NCBI RefSeq assembly: GCF_004193775.1
Contig: NC_041019.1
Span: 50,505,928-50,569,927, forward strand
Length of the DNA stretch: 64,000 bases
DNA from: Glycine soja
Taxonomy: Eukaryota > Streptophyta > Magnoliopsida > Fabales > Fabaceae
Reading direction: 5' to 3'
Positions 13,329 to 25,764 of this stretch are shown here, one piece after another. Below the pieces are notes generated by a model, which searched no databases, was not told the origin of the DNA, and worked only from the letters and a program-made list of their open reading frames with translations. Position 1 is the first letter of the stretch. Each line of letters opens with the position of its first letter. Both the position numbers and the translations under genes were made by a program.

Positions 13329-14999
13329 CAATAAGTTGTTGGTAAAGTGATATAATATGATTCAATTTTTTTAAGTTATGATTTGAATTTGAGTTTTATG
13401 TATTAAAAAAAAATTAAGACTTCAGTGATGAATATTTCATAATAATAATGCTGTGATAATAAAAAAAAATGGAAGATAATAAGCTGAAGCTAAGTTTTAT
13501 CATCCCTAGTTTACTGGCCTTGTAGCGTACGTGTATATCCCTTTGTAATATGCCTCTATATTACTCCATTATTCTGACCTAAAATATGTCTAAAATGAAG
13601 GCCCAAAACACGATAATTTCTAGTATGAAAAGGAACCTTAAAATGTCATTTTCTTTTATCATAATGTCCTCAAGCTGAACAAGTATCAAAAGTGAGATCA
13701 GAAAATTCCGCAGCATCCTATAGAGAAATGAATTACACAAGACATGTGGGACTCTACAGCTTAGAACAGTAAGGCACCTTTGTTGTATTGTTGGTGAGAA
13801 GTAATATTATCAAACAAATAAAGGTGTTTCGTTGGATGTGGTTGCCAAGCAATCACGATAGCGATACAAGTTGCCTTCCTATAGGTGGAAAATGGGAAGG
13901 ATTACTATAAAGATTTTGAGTGATTTGTAACTATTTTGTCTTATAACCTAAGAAATTTCTTGCCTTTTCATGGGAGTCGAATGCATCTATCGTTTTATTT
14001 TGAAAGAAAACAAATTTGATGACTAGATTTTGTGGAAAAAATTAATTGATGCCTTGGTTTTCAAGGACAATGTGCAAACGTCCAATTAAAGGCCTTTCAA
14101 AATAACCAGATGAACGAAATCAAAGGATCAAACTAATAATAGAGGGTTTAAAATTTAAGTCATTTCAAGTTAATTTTGTAACAAATGACAATAAACTTAT
14201 GAAATTTAAGTCATTGCAAGTTAATTTTGTAAATACTCATTTAAGAGCACCAATAATGCATAGTTTCTTCTTGAATTACTTTAGAGTTTTTCTGGTGCAT
14301 CCTTGTTAATTGTTGCGCATACTTAGATTTTGCACATTTTTTCACAATACTTATCTTATTTCTTCTTATTTGATGCTTAGTTTGATTCCAATAAGTTAGG
14401 TTTTAGTGTGTCTGTAGTTTTTAGACTCTTGAAGTTTTTTTTTTTTTTTACCAATTTTATTAATCTTTGAATGGTTTTTGTAGGGTGTGAATGCACCAAG
14501 AAGGAAATGGAGATTTCGCAAATTGGATAACTCACTTAGCGAGTTGAGAAGCCATTGATTTCCAAAGTGCAAAACATTGGAGATGTCCAAAGTGCAAAAC
14601 ATTTTTTTTTTTTACATATTTAAGAGATTGCTCACTCAATGCTATTATAAGAAATACATCTAGATCTAAATATAAATAAATTTAATTAATTTTTATATGG
14701 GAATTAAGAAAACTGGTTGATATAATTTAATTATTCTAATGGCATTTTATTAGAACATGATATTAAGAATAAAAATGAGTTATTAAAATTATAATCATAA
14801 TTAGTTAAAATATATTTTTGGAATGATATCATTAACAAAGATGAAAGTAGTTCAAATTTATTTATATTTAAGTGGAAAAATATTTTTTTTTGCTTATATT
14901 TAGTTTCAATGAGGGTGTTATTTTTAGTTAGAATTGATTTGTGGATACTCAATTATTTGCATGCCATTTTTTTATTATATTCTATTACTACTTATTTTA

Positions 15000-15001
<2 letters not shown>

Positions 15002-15065
<64 letters not shown>
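15002..15065. repeat. (TA)n microsatellite
   Basis: About 32 perfect TA units. The tyrosine-isoleucine open frames across it are artefacts of the repeat. Confidence 0.97.
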
Positions 15066-15067
<2 letters not shown>

Positions 15068-16391
15068 CTCTTTGCATATCAACTCAAGTTTGAATGTTCA
15101 CTTATCGTTTTCTTTTCTTACTTAAACTCGATTAAAAAAATATTTGGCGTTGATGCGTCTTGTTTTTAATAATAATCTCTGACAGCTTGAAATAAAAAAG
15201 CAAATTATGCAAGACATTTGAATGAAAACTAAATTTGATTAAAAATATTCAATGTATAGCTGACTTTCTGATGTAACAAGCCATCTCCGACACATGGGAT
15301 TCGAAAGGCATTCAACAATTTCATAGTTTTTATTTTTCTTTGAGAAAGCTAACATGTAGTTTGTTATTGAACCATATCTTAATTGGATTATGAAAATATG
15401 AAGATAATGCTCAACGAACAACTAGGGCAATCAACTTTTTTTTATTAACTAATAATAATTGCACAGCTTTTGTTCTAATAAAATCCATCCAAGTATATAT
15501 CAACTCCCTCCACACGGGTTAGTGAACAAAATGAAATGACATTTTGACAGATTGCATCTTGTAATCCAGCATAAAAGTTATGAACTTTGAATTATTTGCT
15601 CTTATAAAAGAAAAGGGGAGAAGTAAAATAATGCTACCGGTTTACTTTATAACTGAGTTTTGTTATGGACTTTGAATTATTTGCTCTTATAACCTTTGAA
15701 CCAATGTGTATTTTAGAACAAGATAAACTAGCTTTTATCAAATCCAGAACACGTTTATTATTTTCTTATGAAGATGGTAAATAATTCAAAGTTTACTCCT
15801 ATGCTTTAAATTTACATTCTTATTCTTATTATTGAACATATGGATTGATATGTAATTATTTTAATTTAACTAGGATAGGATATGTTTCATAAAACTTCTT
15901 AATTGTAAACTGAAAAATTAATTAGTAACTAAAATGTAATTAAAATTTGAAATTTATCTTATTAAATTATAAGTATTTAATAATATTATCTGTGTTGAAG
16001 TAACTAAAAAAATAATAATATTTTTTTTCTTACATATTAATTTTTTTAAAAGAAATCCAATAAATATTCAAAGATAAAAAGAGAATAAATATAAAATGTT
16101 AGAAAGTAACATTTTAAAAATATTACTTCAACCATCTAAAAAAAGGTTAGTATAAGTAATGTTTCAAAAAATTGCTAAAAAATTGATTTATCAAGTAATT
16201 AAACAATTTTTTTTGCTAATAAAAAAAATTAAAAATTAATTAAAATATTTTATCAAACACAAAATCTTAAGTTTGAACCTTAATCCTTAGGTATTTAATT
16301 ATACTAAAATTTTAAAGAATTTATTTTTACTACTTATAATAATTTTATTTAATTCAAATAAAATTATCTCTTACTCATTATAATCTTTACA

Positions 16392-16392
<1 letters not shown>

Positions 16393-16442
<50 letters not shown>
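16393..16442. repeat. (TA)n microsatellite
   Basis: 25 perfect TA units in the intergenic region about 0.9 kb upstream of the DUF630/DUF632 gene. Confidence 0.97.
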
Positions 16443-16448
<6 letters not shown>

Positions 16449-17204
16449 CATTCTAATATGTTTTTTCTTCTTTTTTATACTAAGTTTATTTAGTATTTTT
16501 GGATGAAATTGCAATAAACCACCTTGATAGGTAATCCACATTGAATCATAAATTTTAATCATCAAATTAATCTTATTATCATATATGATTCCATACTAGG
16601 ATTCTAGACTGTAATTAGCTGTCCAATTCTAACACTGGATTAATCTGATTATCATATGCCCTTATGAAAATTAAAAACTAACATTTTCACCTAATTAGCT
16701 GTCCAATTCTAAAAATATTACTTATTTAACTGTACCTCTACATGTAATAAGAACACAGCAAACCCAAATCCCTGCATCCTTTTAAACTGTAATAATGTAA
16801 CCCTTTCCACATCATCAGTTAAAAATTTTCAATTAAAAAAATAGACCGACCACCCCAAAACAATTAATTACAGCATTGAACCAGTATTAAACCCCATCAT
16901 TACCTTTGAATGACTTTCTTTTCTAAAAAAAAAAACAGTGGTTGTTAATAAATAAAGGATAAATATTAATCACCATTCTAAGAATATAATTAAAGAATTT
17001 AAAATATTTTTTTTATTAAAAGATGAAAAGTTATGTTATTCTAATTTTTTTTAACTCTCTTATAATTTATACAATAAATATTTTTAAAAATTCTTTAATT
17101 AATATAATTAGGACACTGATTAGTTATACCTTGAATAAATAAATTCCCAAGACAATACAAACAAAACAGAAAACAACTAATAAACCGGCACTTGTTCGTC
17201 CCTA

Positions 17205-17336
17205 AAACGCAACTCCAAAGGCCAACAACACTATGACCCTCTCACTCTCAGTCTCACTAACTCCCTTCACTTAGTTAAAACTCAAAACACTTTGTTTTTT
17301 CACTTTCAGTTCCCCCACGCGCCACCACCACCACCC
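17205..17336 (+). promoter_or_regulatory. Probable 5' UTR and proximal promoter of the DUF630/DUF632 gene
   Basis: The sequence switches from AT-rich intergenic DNA to a pyrimidine-rich leader (CCCTCTCACTCTCAGTCTC, then CCCCCACGCGCCACCACCAC) ending directly at the ATG. CT-rich leaders of this kind are common in plant mRNAs. No clear TATA box is assigned. Confidence 0.5.
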
Positions 17337-20300
17337 ATGGGTTGCACGGCGTCGAAGCTGGAAAACGAGGACACGGTGCGGCGGTGCAAGGAGCGGCGCC
17401 GCCTCATGAAGGAGGCGGTCTACGCGCGCCACCACCTCGCTGCTGCCCACTCCGACTACTGCCGGTCCCTCCGCCTCACCGGCTCCGCCCTCTCCACCTT
17501 CTCCGCCGGCGAACCCCTCTCCGTCTCCGACCACACTCCCGCCGTCTTCCTCAACAACTCCCAACACCACCCCCCACCCCCCCAACACCAGCCTTCTCCG
17601 TCTCCTTCTCCTCCACCACCACCGTTGTTCAACCCTTCACCTTCTCCTCCGCCACCGCCAAAACTCGCCACCACCAACCCCCGCCGCCGCAAACCGCCGC
17701 CGCCGAAGCTCCCGCACATCCTCTCCGACTCAAGCCCCTCCTCCACCCCAAGAAGCCACGTGTCAAATTTTCCTTCAAGCTTCTTCCCCACCGCACATTC
17801 CACCTACTCCTCCACCCCTTCCCAAACCTCCTCCGTTTGGAACTGGGAAAATTTCTACCCTCCTCCACCCCCTCCCGCTTCCGATTACTTCCCCGAACAA
17901 CCACAAAAATTCTCACACACGCAAACTCAAACACCTTCTCACTACTCTCACAAAACTCAAACACCTTCGCACTACTCTCACAAGACACAACAACGCACCA
18001 ATCCCCAAATCCACGACACCGATTCCGAGAGATCTGAATACGATTTCTTCGACGGAAAACTCGAGACCGAGAATGAGAAAACTGATTCTCATCATCTTCC
18101 AGAGGAGTATACTGAAACTGAGAGGGAAGAGGTTCAGTGTAGTGAGTGGGGGGATCATTACAGTACCACGAGTTCCTCTGATGATGATGGGGTGGAGGGG
18201 GATGTGGAATCGCGCTCCGAGATCGGAACCCGGTCGAATTTCGGGTCGTCGGTGCGGGCAGAGTCGGTGGTTGGCGTTGGCGGTGGCGGTGGCGCGAAGC
18301 GATTCGATGCGGCGTCGTCGGTGGCGGCGGCGGAGATGAAGATGGTGGTGAGACATAGGGACTTGAGGGAAATCGTGGAGGCTATTAAGGAGAATTTCGA
18401 TAACGCGGCTTCCGCTGGGGATCAGGTTTCTGAGATGCTTGAGATCAGTAGGGCGCAGCTTGATCGGAGCTTCAAGCAATTGAGGAGTATGTTTTCAACC
18501 AAATTCCCCTTTTTGAAATTTCTCAACACACTTGTTTTTGCTGCTAGTGTTCTTCTATCAGAATCTGAGTTTTATCTTATCTTGATATAGCTTATGCATT
18601 ACTTTTGCTATCAAAACTTAGATATAGCAGAATTGGAATTTCATCCCCAAGAATCTGCATAACATAGATTGTCATGGTGAAACTTTAATTTTAGTTGGAG
18701 AATAGTATCAAAGGTATCTATGAAATTGCATTTAAGTTTTTTCCTAATGCAAAGTTTTATTACAAAACACTAGTTTTAATCGAGAAAGCAGCCTTTTGAG
18801 AAATTCTTTTTATTTATTTTTTTCATGTTTAAATTGCGCAATTTTAATTTGTCTTATGGGGTGTTGAAAGTATTTATTATTTAATTGGGGTTTGAGATTG
18901 ATTATTGGGGGAGTTTATTTTTTCTTCTTCGCGTCAATTTCGGATGAAGATTATGCTTTTTGATTTTGAAACAGTGGATTGGAAATTGTGGGTAGGTTTG
19001 AATTGAATTTTGATTTTGATTTTGCAGAAACTGTGTATCACTCGAGTAGCATATTGAGCAACTTAAGCTCGAGTTGGACCTCGAAACCGCCGCTGGCGGT
19101 TAAGTACCGGCTCGACACCGGTTCGCTGGATGAACCGGGCGGTCCAAAGAGTCTCTGCTCCACTTTGGAACGCCTTTTGGCGTGGGAGAAGAAGCTCTAC
19201 GAGGAGGTTAAGGTAATTTTAGCTTCATTTTTTTCTTTTGGGGTGTTTTGTTTCTTGTTATTTGGGATAATATGACGGTTCCCTTTTAAGAGAATTTAAT
19301 TATATTTTTCGAGACGATAAAAAGGTGAAGGGAAAAAGGAAAACGAGTGAGGGTATGCGGAGTAGGTTATGTTGGGCTTTGGTAGCGTAAGGTCACAGCA
19401 GAATTTGACTGTTAATAGTGAAAATGACCTCTTTTTCCTTTTTTTCTCCTTATGAATTGACCAAAATAGCCTCGGTTGTTGGGACCAACCTTTATTATTG
19501 TGGTACAAATAATGCTCCATGATAGGAACATACTTATCCAGAAAATGCTTTTTACACATGTCGAGTAATGATTTAAGTGTATGTTAGGTCTTACGGTTAG
19601 CCTAAGAAGATAATTTCCTCATTTTGGCATGAATTTTGGTAAATTTGGAGGTGTTAATATGATAATGATGATTTATTGTGTGAAATGACTAAAGTACCCT
19701 TCACCCTTTAACTCTTTACCCCAATGAGACAAACTGACTAGAAGGGAAAAATAGCAATGAAGGAATGAAGAACAAAGTAATTAACAGATTTGAGTTACTT
19801 AGCACTTGCCTGTTTCTTCATATTTTGTCCTACATGTGATTTATTGTTTACACACAATTGGGTCTATCTTACTATTTTTTGTTGTCTGCAAACTGTGTAT
19901 GAAGGGCAAACATTTTCTGTCACATACACTTGTGTGTGTAGGTTTACTTACTGAAAAAGGCACACGTTTCTTTGGGCATACGGCACAAAAAGAAGAAAAA
20001 AAGTAATGCCTAGGATATTGTTATGAATGTTTGAAATCACCATAAATGTTGTGTGTCCAACTTGACTGCTTTTTTACCAAACTGAAGTCAGGTGGTTCTG
20101 TTGCATTTATTTTTAGCTAAAAGCCTAAAACCATGTGGTTTGGAAACGAGGTGTGCTATGCTAACACTTTCTACAAATTGTGCTTGAATTTAGGCTAGAG
20201 AAGGTGTGAAGATTGAACATGAAAAGAAATTATCAGCGCTGCAGACTCAGGAATACAAAGGAGAGGATGAAGCTAAGATATTCAAAACCAAGGCTTCCAT

Positions 20301-23300
20301 AAATAGGCTGCAGTCACTAATAGCTGTTACATCTCAGGCTGTGTCTACCACCTCAACTGCCACTATTGGCCTTAGGGACTCTGATCTTGTCCCTCAGCTT
20401 GTTGATCTCATTCATGGGTATGTCTCTTCTTCTGCAATAGCTTTACTGTTTTGGTAGCTCTAAATGTGGGGAATAGCTAAATAATCAAGTTCTAGTACAA
20501 TGAGATTAGATCATTACATCATTAATCAACAAAGAAGTGAAGAACTTTGTTGATCAACAATCAATTCAATTTGACAATAAATCTGGCATATGGGAGCCCA
20601 CTGATCTGCCCATTTGTACTACTGTAAATAAATGAACTTTAATAAATTCATTGGGTCCCAAAGTTGTCTAGTATTTTGGACTAATGAAAATTCAATGTGT
20701 TTAGATATTTTTGTGTCCATTTACAAATTAAATGTGATATTTGAGACTTCATGATCAAATGCACTTTGAATACTGTGCAGCTTGTTGTGTGGCCATAATT
20801 TAGGATCATGCTGTGGCTTGCACATAGGATATTTACTCCCAATTTTGTAAATGCAGATCCTTTGGAATGTGAAGGCTTTGAGCTGTATCAAATAACCAAC
20901 CCTCTGAAAGAAGTTTTAAGTTTACCTGTAAACAATTGAAATGCTTCTTTTTTTTCTTTCAAATTCCCGTCATTCATCTCGTGTGAATATGCTGCCTAGT
21001 ATGGGTCAAGAAAATCTTGAGTGGTAGTTGAAAACATTATGGCTTACTGCCCTCGTATGCAACTTGCTTTATCATCTCTGTGTAATTGCATGTGCTTCTT
21101 TGTACCAAACTGTCCAACTACTGCCTACCTCTTATTATCAAACCTTGGCCCACCACTTTACCTGTCAAAATGTTATTTTGTCTCTTTTAGGCTCCCTTTG
21201 TGCAAAAATAATTTATTGATGGAGTTTGGTATGTTAAAGCAACTATTGTAGGGTGGTATAACCCTCGTTAACTGATTCAAGCTATTTTGACTGGTGGGTT
21301 CTATATGTTGTAAAAAATGATTGATGTTACTGATATTAATCTGTTTTACTTTATTGTTACTGATATGAAACCATAGGTGTGTATATATAATATGATTCTG
21401 ATGAAGGCTCTTTGGTTGTTACTGATTCTTGTAGTTGTAATTTAACTTTATGCTAGGTGGGGATCAATTGATAGTGTAAGATTTGTCACACTTCTGCCGC
21501 TCAAATAACTTTTTATAAAAATTGATTATGGTAATACACCGTTGAAATATAACTAAGAGTGTGTTTGGATGAGACAATTTTAAATTCTAAGAATTTTAAA
21601 TTTTAAGAATTTTAAATGCTTCAATTGAAATTCTTTCATTTCAAAATTCAAACTTGAATCAATAATATTTCTTAAGCACAAACTTTATATTTTTTTTTGG
21701 TAACAACACAACCCTCAAACTTGAATCAAATTCAAACTAACCTGTGCAAGTAGTCTGCACAATACTATTCATCATTCTTGCGTTTGCAGGCACAACACAA
21801 ACATCTCCTCTGCACAAACAAAATTAACAAACAAAGGTCCCCTTTGTCTTCAAAAGGTTTGCCACCTCCTCGTAACTATCCTGCTCCTTCACTGCACTTG
21901 ATTTTGCCTCCACGGCTTGCGAGTTCACCTGACTCCGATTCGAGGATAGCAGCTCAGCAGCTTCCAGTGCAGCCAGCTTGTCAACTTCAGCTCTCTTGCC
22001 CTTTTTGAGGTTGCGAGATCTACAAGATCTGGAGTGGGTTTCATTGGATTTGGGTTTTGAAGATGAAGAGAATGATTTTTACTAAGTAAACAATGGAGTG
22101 AAATCTGATGCTGTCTCTGCTCGTCGATGCAGCACCACCGTCGGCAACCGGATCGATCTGTGAAGAGGAAGAGCCATGTTAATCCTAGATTAGAGAAGAA
22201 AAAAAAGCAAAGATGAGAAATTAACAAACTATAGAGAGCAACGGAACTGCGAAAGTGATAGTGAAGGTGAGACTAGTGAGAGTGTGTGAGGATCGAGCGA
22301 GAGAGTGTGAGAGAGGGTCGAGCGAGAGTGTGAGGAAAGGTCTTAGGAATGAGTGAACGAGAATAGCGAGAATTTTCAAATTCTCTCCTTTTAGTCAGAA
22401 ATTAGAATTCCTTAATTTTAGTTAATTGAAATTTTTGTTTAAAATTTCTTGAATTTTAAAATCTTCCAAATAAAATATCCAAACACCAAATTTTATCTTA
22501 AAGAATTTTAAATTCCTGTTTAAATTATTTTTCTTGTTTTAAATACTTCATCCAAACAGACTACAGATTTTGCATTTAAAATTCTAGAAAATTTAAAATT
22601 ATATTATACCTTAATTTTTAAACATTTAATGTCATAGAAAAGTGATCTTGATTTAGTGTGAAATTTTATGAGCTTGATATGAATGATATAAACTTTGCTG
22701 TCATTGTCAACTACCTTAACCTCGTGATGGCAAATGTTTCCACATTCGGGGTAAATCTTCATAGTAGAAGATTATTGAGCAGAGTCAATGCATATAAAAA
22801 ATAGGATCATGGAATGAGAATAATAAGTCTTGACAATTGCAACTCTGAGGATGGGAATGGAATTATGTATCATTCGATAGTGTTTGCTTATTTTGTACTG
22901 AAGCTGAGATTTTGTTTGCTCCCTTTTGAAACATCTAAGTACGGAGTTGCCAGAATTTTACCTTAAGAATTTGTTTCTGTGCAGCAATTACTTATCTCTT
23001 ATGTATTTGAATTTGAATTTAAAATGGGGATGGCCTGTTCACAGATAACGGCGTTGTCTTGTTATGTTTGTGAATTTGTGATATTTTTGTTAAATGTAGA
23101 TTCATGTACATGTGGAGATCAATGCACCACTACCATGAAATTCAAAGCAATATAGTGCAGCAAGTCCGTGGCCTTGTGAACAGATCATCAAGAGGTGACT
23201 CCACTTCTGAACTCCACAGGCAGGCAACTCGGGACCTTGAATCAGCTGTGTCAGCTTGGCACTCCAGTTTTTGTCGCCTTATAAAATTTCAGCGTGATTT

Positions 23301-23883
23301 CATCCTGTCCTTGCATGGCTGGTTCAAGCTCAGCCTTGTTCCAGTCCACAATGATAACATCAACAGTAGGGAAACCTCTGATACATACCAATTTTTCGAT
23401 GAATGGAAACTTGCACTTGACCGTGTCCCTGACACTGTTGCATCTGAAGCCATCAAGAGCTTTATCAATGTTGTCCACGTGATATCTTCCAAGCAAGTGG
23501 AAGAGCTGAAGATCAAAAAACGAACCGAGACTGCATCCAAGGAACTTGAGAAAAAGGCTTCCTCTCTGAGAAACCTTGAGAGGAAGTTCTACAGCTCATA
23601 TTCTATGGTAGGCATTAGCCTTCCTGATTCTGCACCTGACAATGGACAAGTTTTGGATGCACGCGACCCACTTGCTGAGAAAAAACTGGAACTGGCAACC
23701 TGCCAAAGGCGTGTTGAAGATGAAATGCTGAGGCATTCAAAAGCTGTGGAGGTAACAAGAGCCATGACCCTCAACAATTTGCAAACGGGCTTGCCTGGAG
23801 TGTTTCAGGCACTGACCAGTTTCTCTTCCTTGTTCACAGAGGCTCTTGAATCAGTGTGTACCCGTTCATATGCCATCAAGTAG
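17337..23883 (+). CDS. DUF630/DUF632 domain protein (NRG2/APSR1-like), complete
   Basis: Four exons, 17337-18486, 19028-19212, 20194-20417 and 23100-23883 (TAG), join in frame to 2343 nt, 780 residues. Residues 1-59 ([20 protein letters not shown] onward) are the DUF630 domain, with a Gly2 suited to N-myristoylation plus Cys3 for lipid attachment. Residues about 60-330 are low complexity: proline- and serine-rich, then acidic, then glycine/alanine-rich. DUF632 starts near residue 339 ([16 protein letters not shown]) and runs through exons 2-4, with heptad-like helices ([16 protein letters not shown]) and the block [15 protein letters not shown]. Arabidopsis members include NRG2, a nitrate-signalling regulator, and APSR1, linked to phosphate starvation; which one this matches is not decided. 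The first ATG in this open frame is used. A 30-bp tandem duplication lies in exon 1, and intron 3 is 2.7 kb with an inserted element. Confidence 0.93.
17923..17981 (+). repeat. In-frame 30-bp tandem duplication in exon 1
   Basis: Two near-identical 29-30 bp units encode a repeated [10 protein letters not shown] segment in the low-complexity linker of the DUF630/DUF632 protein. The units differ by about two bases. The frame is kept, so this is a likely length-polymorphic site rather than damage. Confidence 0.85.
18487..19027 (+). other. Intron 1 of the DUF630/DUF632 gene
   Basis: Donor A|GTATGT at 18487 and acceptor TTTTGCAG ending at 19027; phase 1. AT-rich, no other feature seen. Confidence 0.88.
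19213..20193 (+). other. Intron 2 of the DUF630/DUF632 gene
   Basis: Donor AAG|GTAATT at 19213 and acceptor AATTTAG ending at 20193; phase 0. Nothing beyond AT-rich intronic sequence was recognised. Confidence 0.88.
21556..22565. mobile_element. ~1 kb inverted-repeat DNA element in intron 3
   Basis: The left end reads GTGTGTTTGGATGAGACA and the right end, reverse-complemented, reads AGTCTGTTTGGATGAAGT. Both are followed inward by related AATTTTAAATTC-rich subterminal sequence that continues for over 100 bp on each side. Ends of the form TGTTTGG are frequent in plant cut-and-paste elements. The middle (about 21780-22370) is clearly less AT-rich than the flanks and resembles exon sequence. A clear target-site duplication could not be defined, so exact termini and superfamily are uncertain. 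No transposase is visible, so it would be non-autonomous. Confidence 0.7.
21824..22078 (-). pseudogene. Antisense gene-like fragment inside the intronic element
   Basis: On the minus strand one frame stays open for 84 codons, ending TAA at 21824-21826, with a normal protein composition: charged and helical, including [20 protein letters not shown], then [10 protein letters not shown]. It has no start codon and begins right after a stop (22079-22081), so it is a fragment and not a gene. I do not recognise the source family. It could be an exon captured by the element or part of its own ancestral sequence. Confidence 0.45.
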
Positions 23884-24107
23884 GTGAGGTAATTCATTTG
23901 TTCTGCATGGGATCTAAGTTCTTCATAAGGGCTGGGGGATTTTTTGGCGGCAAGCTCTTATTGCTCTCACTATTTTGAGTTATATTTTGAAATGTAAATA
24001 TGAAGAATTTTGGGGTTCCACCTATTTTGATGGAAAAGGGAATTTTCTTATTGTACAGGGAAATTTCTTGGTTTATTGTATCAGAGGATTGCAATTTTTA
24101 GTATATC

Positions 24108-24113
24108 AATAAA
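24108..24113 (+). terminator. Polyadenylation signal of the DUF630/DUF632 gene
   Basis: An AATAAA hexamer lies about 225 bp after the stop codon, at the end of a plausible 3' UTR (23884-24130) and followed by T-rich DNA. Confidence 0.5.
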
Positions 24114-24130
24114 TTATACGCATTGTGCTT

Positions 24131-25299
24131 TCATGTTCCATTTATGAATTCTTCCCCCCTATAAATTGTGTGTATATGTTTGTTTTTCACTTTTTCTTTA
24201 CCCCTTTACCCATTGAGGTTGTATGTATACTTGTGTATCTTATTGTGTTGTGTGGGGACCAAGGAGATATTTGGAATTTGGATGATTCATTAAACTTGTA
24301 TAATTGTGTATATTTTTGGTCTAAAAATTTATTCAGTCAATTAATCGGAAATGATTCACATGAATTTTAACCAATAACTATTAACTTGTTTTTCATATGT
24401 GCACTAAATAGTTCAGGATATTAAAACACTTAGTGGGTCAGAATCAGATGACTTAGTTCCTGTGAAATATTTTCACAACGTCAATTTCCCTTTATCTTCA
24501 TTTCCTCAAAAGGAGGTGAGTGTGCTAGTTGAGGCTGACAGCTAATATGGACATGAATGGACACGAACGGGCCTCAATTGAAAGTGGAAAGTTCCACCCA
24601 GCACATGGCATGTGTGGAAGAATAGATATGTGCAAGTTGCAAAATGCAAAGTCATGATCTTCCCTACTATTGATATTTATTATTATATACATATCTTATT
24701 ATGGTTTTTGTTCAATTGGAAATGTGCTCCTCTATCAGGTAGACATTCTCCATATGGAAACTCCCCTCACTTACCTTTCACATTCAGATCCAGATTCATC
24801 CATGCTTTATTATTACTTTTTTTTCCTTTCTTTAAATGGCCAATTATCCTTGTGGTACAGGGAAATGGGAAATGGGAAATTTTATCCCACGCGAAGGGTT
24901 CTATTCAAACGCTTTTTTCTTTCTTGGTAGAGACCCATTCAATCTCTTTTAAGTAAATTAAGAATATTAAATCTTACATAGTTAAAAATTTAATTGATAT
25001 TTTATTTATTTTTATTTTAATGTATATACTTGTATTTTTTAACATATTAAATGAATTTATAATATTAAAATACACATGTATACATTGCAATATTTTATTT
25101 TAACACATGAACATGTTATTTAAAATATACAGTTTTTTTACTGCAAAAATATAGATACAGTTATACTATTAAATTACACATTTGTGTATGTTTTACACTT
25201 TTAACATACGATAAATTATTTACAATTTGTATGTTATATTTAACCGATAGACAATGCACAAGTCACAAATAGACAAGTGATAGAAGAAGCGCGAAAAAT
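24131..25299. other. Intergenic DNA between the DUF632 gene and the F-box relics
   Basis: AT-rich sequence with no supportable gene. The open frame at 24612-24956 has no recognisable domain or coding-like composition. Confidence 0.55.
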
Positions 25300-25764
25300 A
25301 ACACCCAGGAGCAATTGATTGGGCGAGTCACATACAGACAATTGATACTGCATTGCAATGGGATGTGTGTACTGGGATATGCAATGGGAGAGTTAAAGAC
25401 CTGTGCATTATCAAGCTTAAATTCAGTATGTGCAGTTTATTTCATGAATTTTGAGGAAGGTTTATGGCGTGCTTACATTCTGAGAGAAGTTAGTATGAAG
25501 GATATGAAGTTGTTCGCTATTCACCCTCATTGCAAATTTATGATATACCTTTATTCAAAATCAAAGACCTGTATTTTCTTGTGTGATTATAAATATCAAG
25601 AATTGAAACTGGAATCTATCTACACTGCAGCTGATGACGAATATATACACGCATGGGGTAGTGTTATGTCCCTTCCTCTACCTGAATGGCCAACCCCTTC
25701 CTACCTTGAATGCAGCCAAGCTCTGAGAATGATTATTTTGTATGGGATCTTATTATATTTGTAA
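25300..25764 (+). pseudogene. F-box protein C-terminal fragment, copy A
   Basis: An open stretch resembles the C-terminal F-box-associated domain of plant F-box proteins: FAIHPHCKFMIYLYSKSKT, then a strand ending LPLPEWPTPSYL, where WPTP is typical of the end of such domains. The N-terminal F-box and middle part are missing, and sequence before about 25300 is unrelated, so this is a truncated copy. It has no plausible start. A homologous, more complete copy lies at 27374-29030. I read it as a dead gene, though the last ~150 codons have stayed open. Confidence 0.65.

Larger units (their letters stand above)
7116..17200. other. Long gene-free intergenic region
   Basis: About 10 kb without a supportable gene. 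It contains three microsatellites (13286-13327, 15002-15065, 16393-16442), short tandem duplications near 14152-14232 and 14538-14602, and two diverged stretches sharing a 'gaaatgggttgacaaaa' motif (about 9507-9570 and 11170-11240), which look like remnants of one old repeat. Segments at 7480-7700 and 11860-12060 are less AT-rich than their surroundings, but no reading frame, RNA fold or miRNA that I know is apparent. Open frames at 9636-9893, 10638-10918 and 12453-12824 have low-complexity or unremarkable composition. Confidence 0.6.
20418..23099 (+). other. Intron 3 of the DUF630/DUF632 gene
   Basis: Donor GG|GTATGT at 20418 and acceptor AAATGTAG ending at 23099; phase 2. At 2.7 kb it is the longest intron of the gene, largely because of the ~1 kb inverted-repeat element at 21556-22565. 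Confidence 0.88.

Noticed and set aside
14909..15169. Open frames over the (TA)n tract
   Set aside because: Tyr-Ile repeats are translation of the microsatellite.
17342..18037. 231-codon open frame overlapping DUF630/DUF632 exon 1 in another + frame
   Set aside because: It begins at a non-ATG codon inside the true gene and is made of Pro/His/Arg/Leu runs caused by the C-rich low-complexity exon. The minus-strand open frames here have the same cause.
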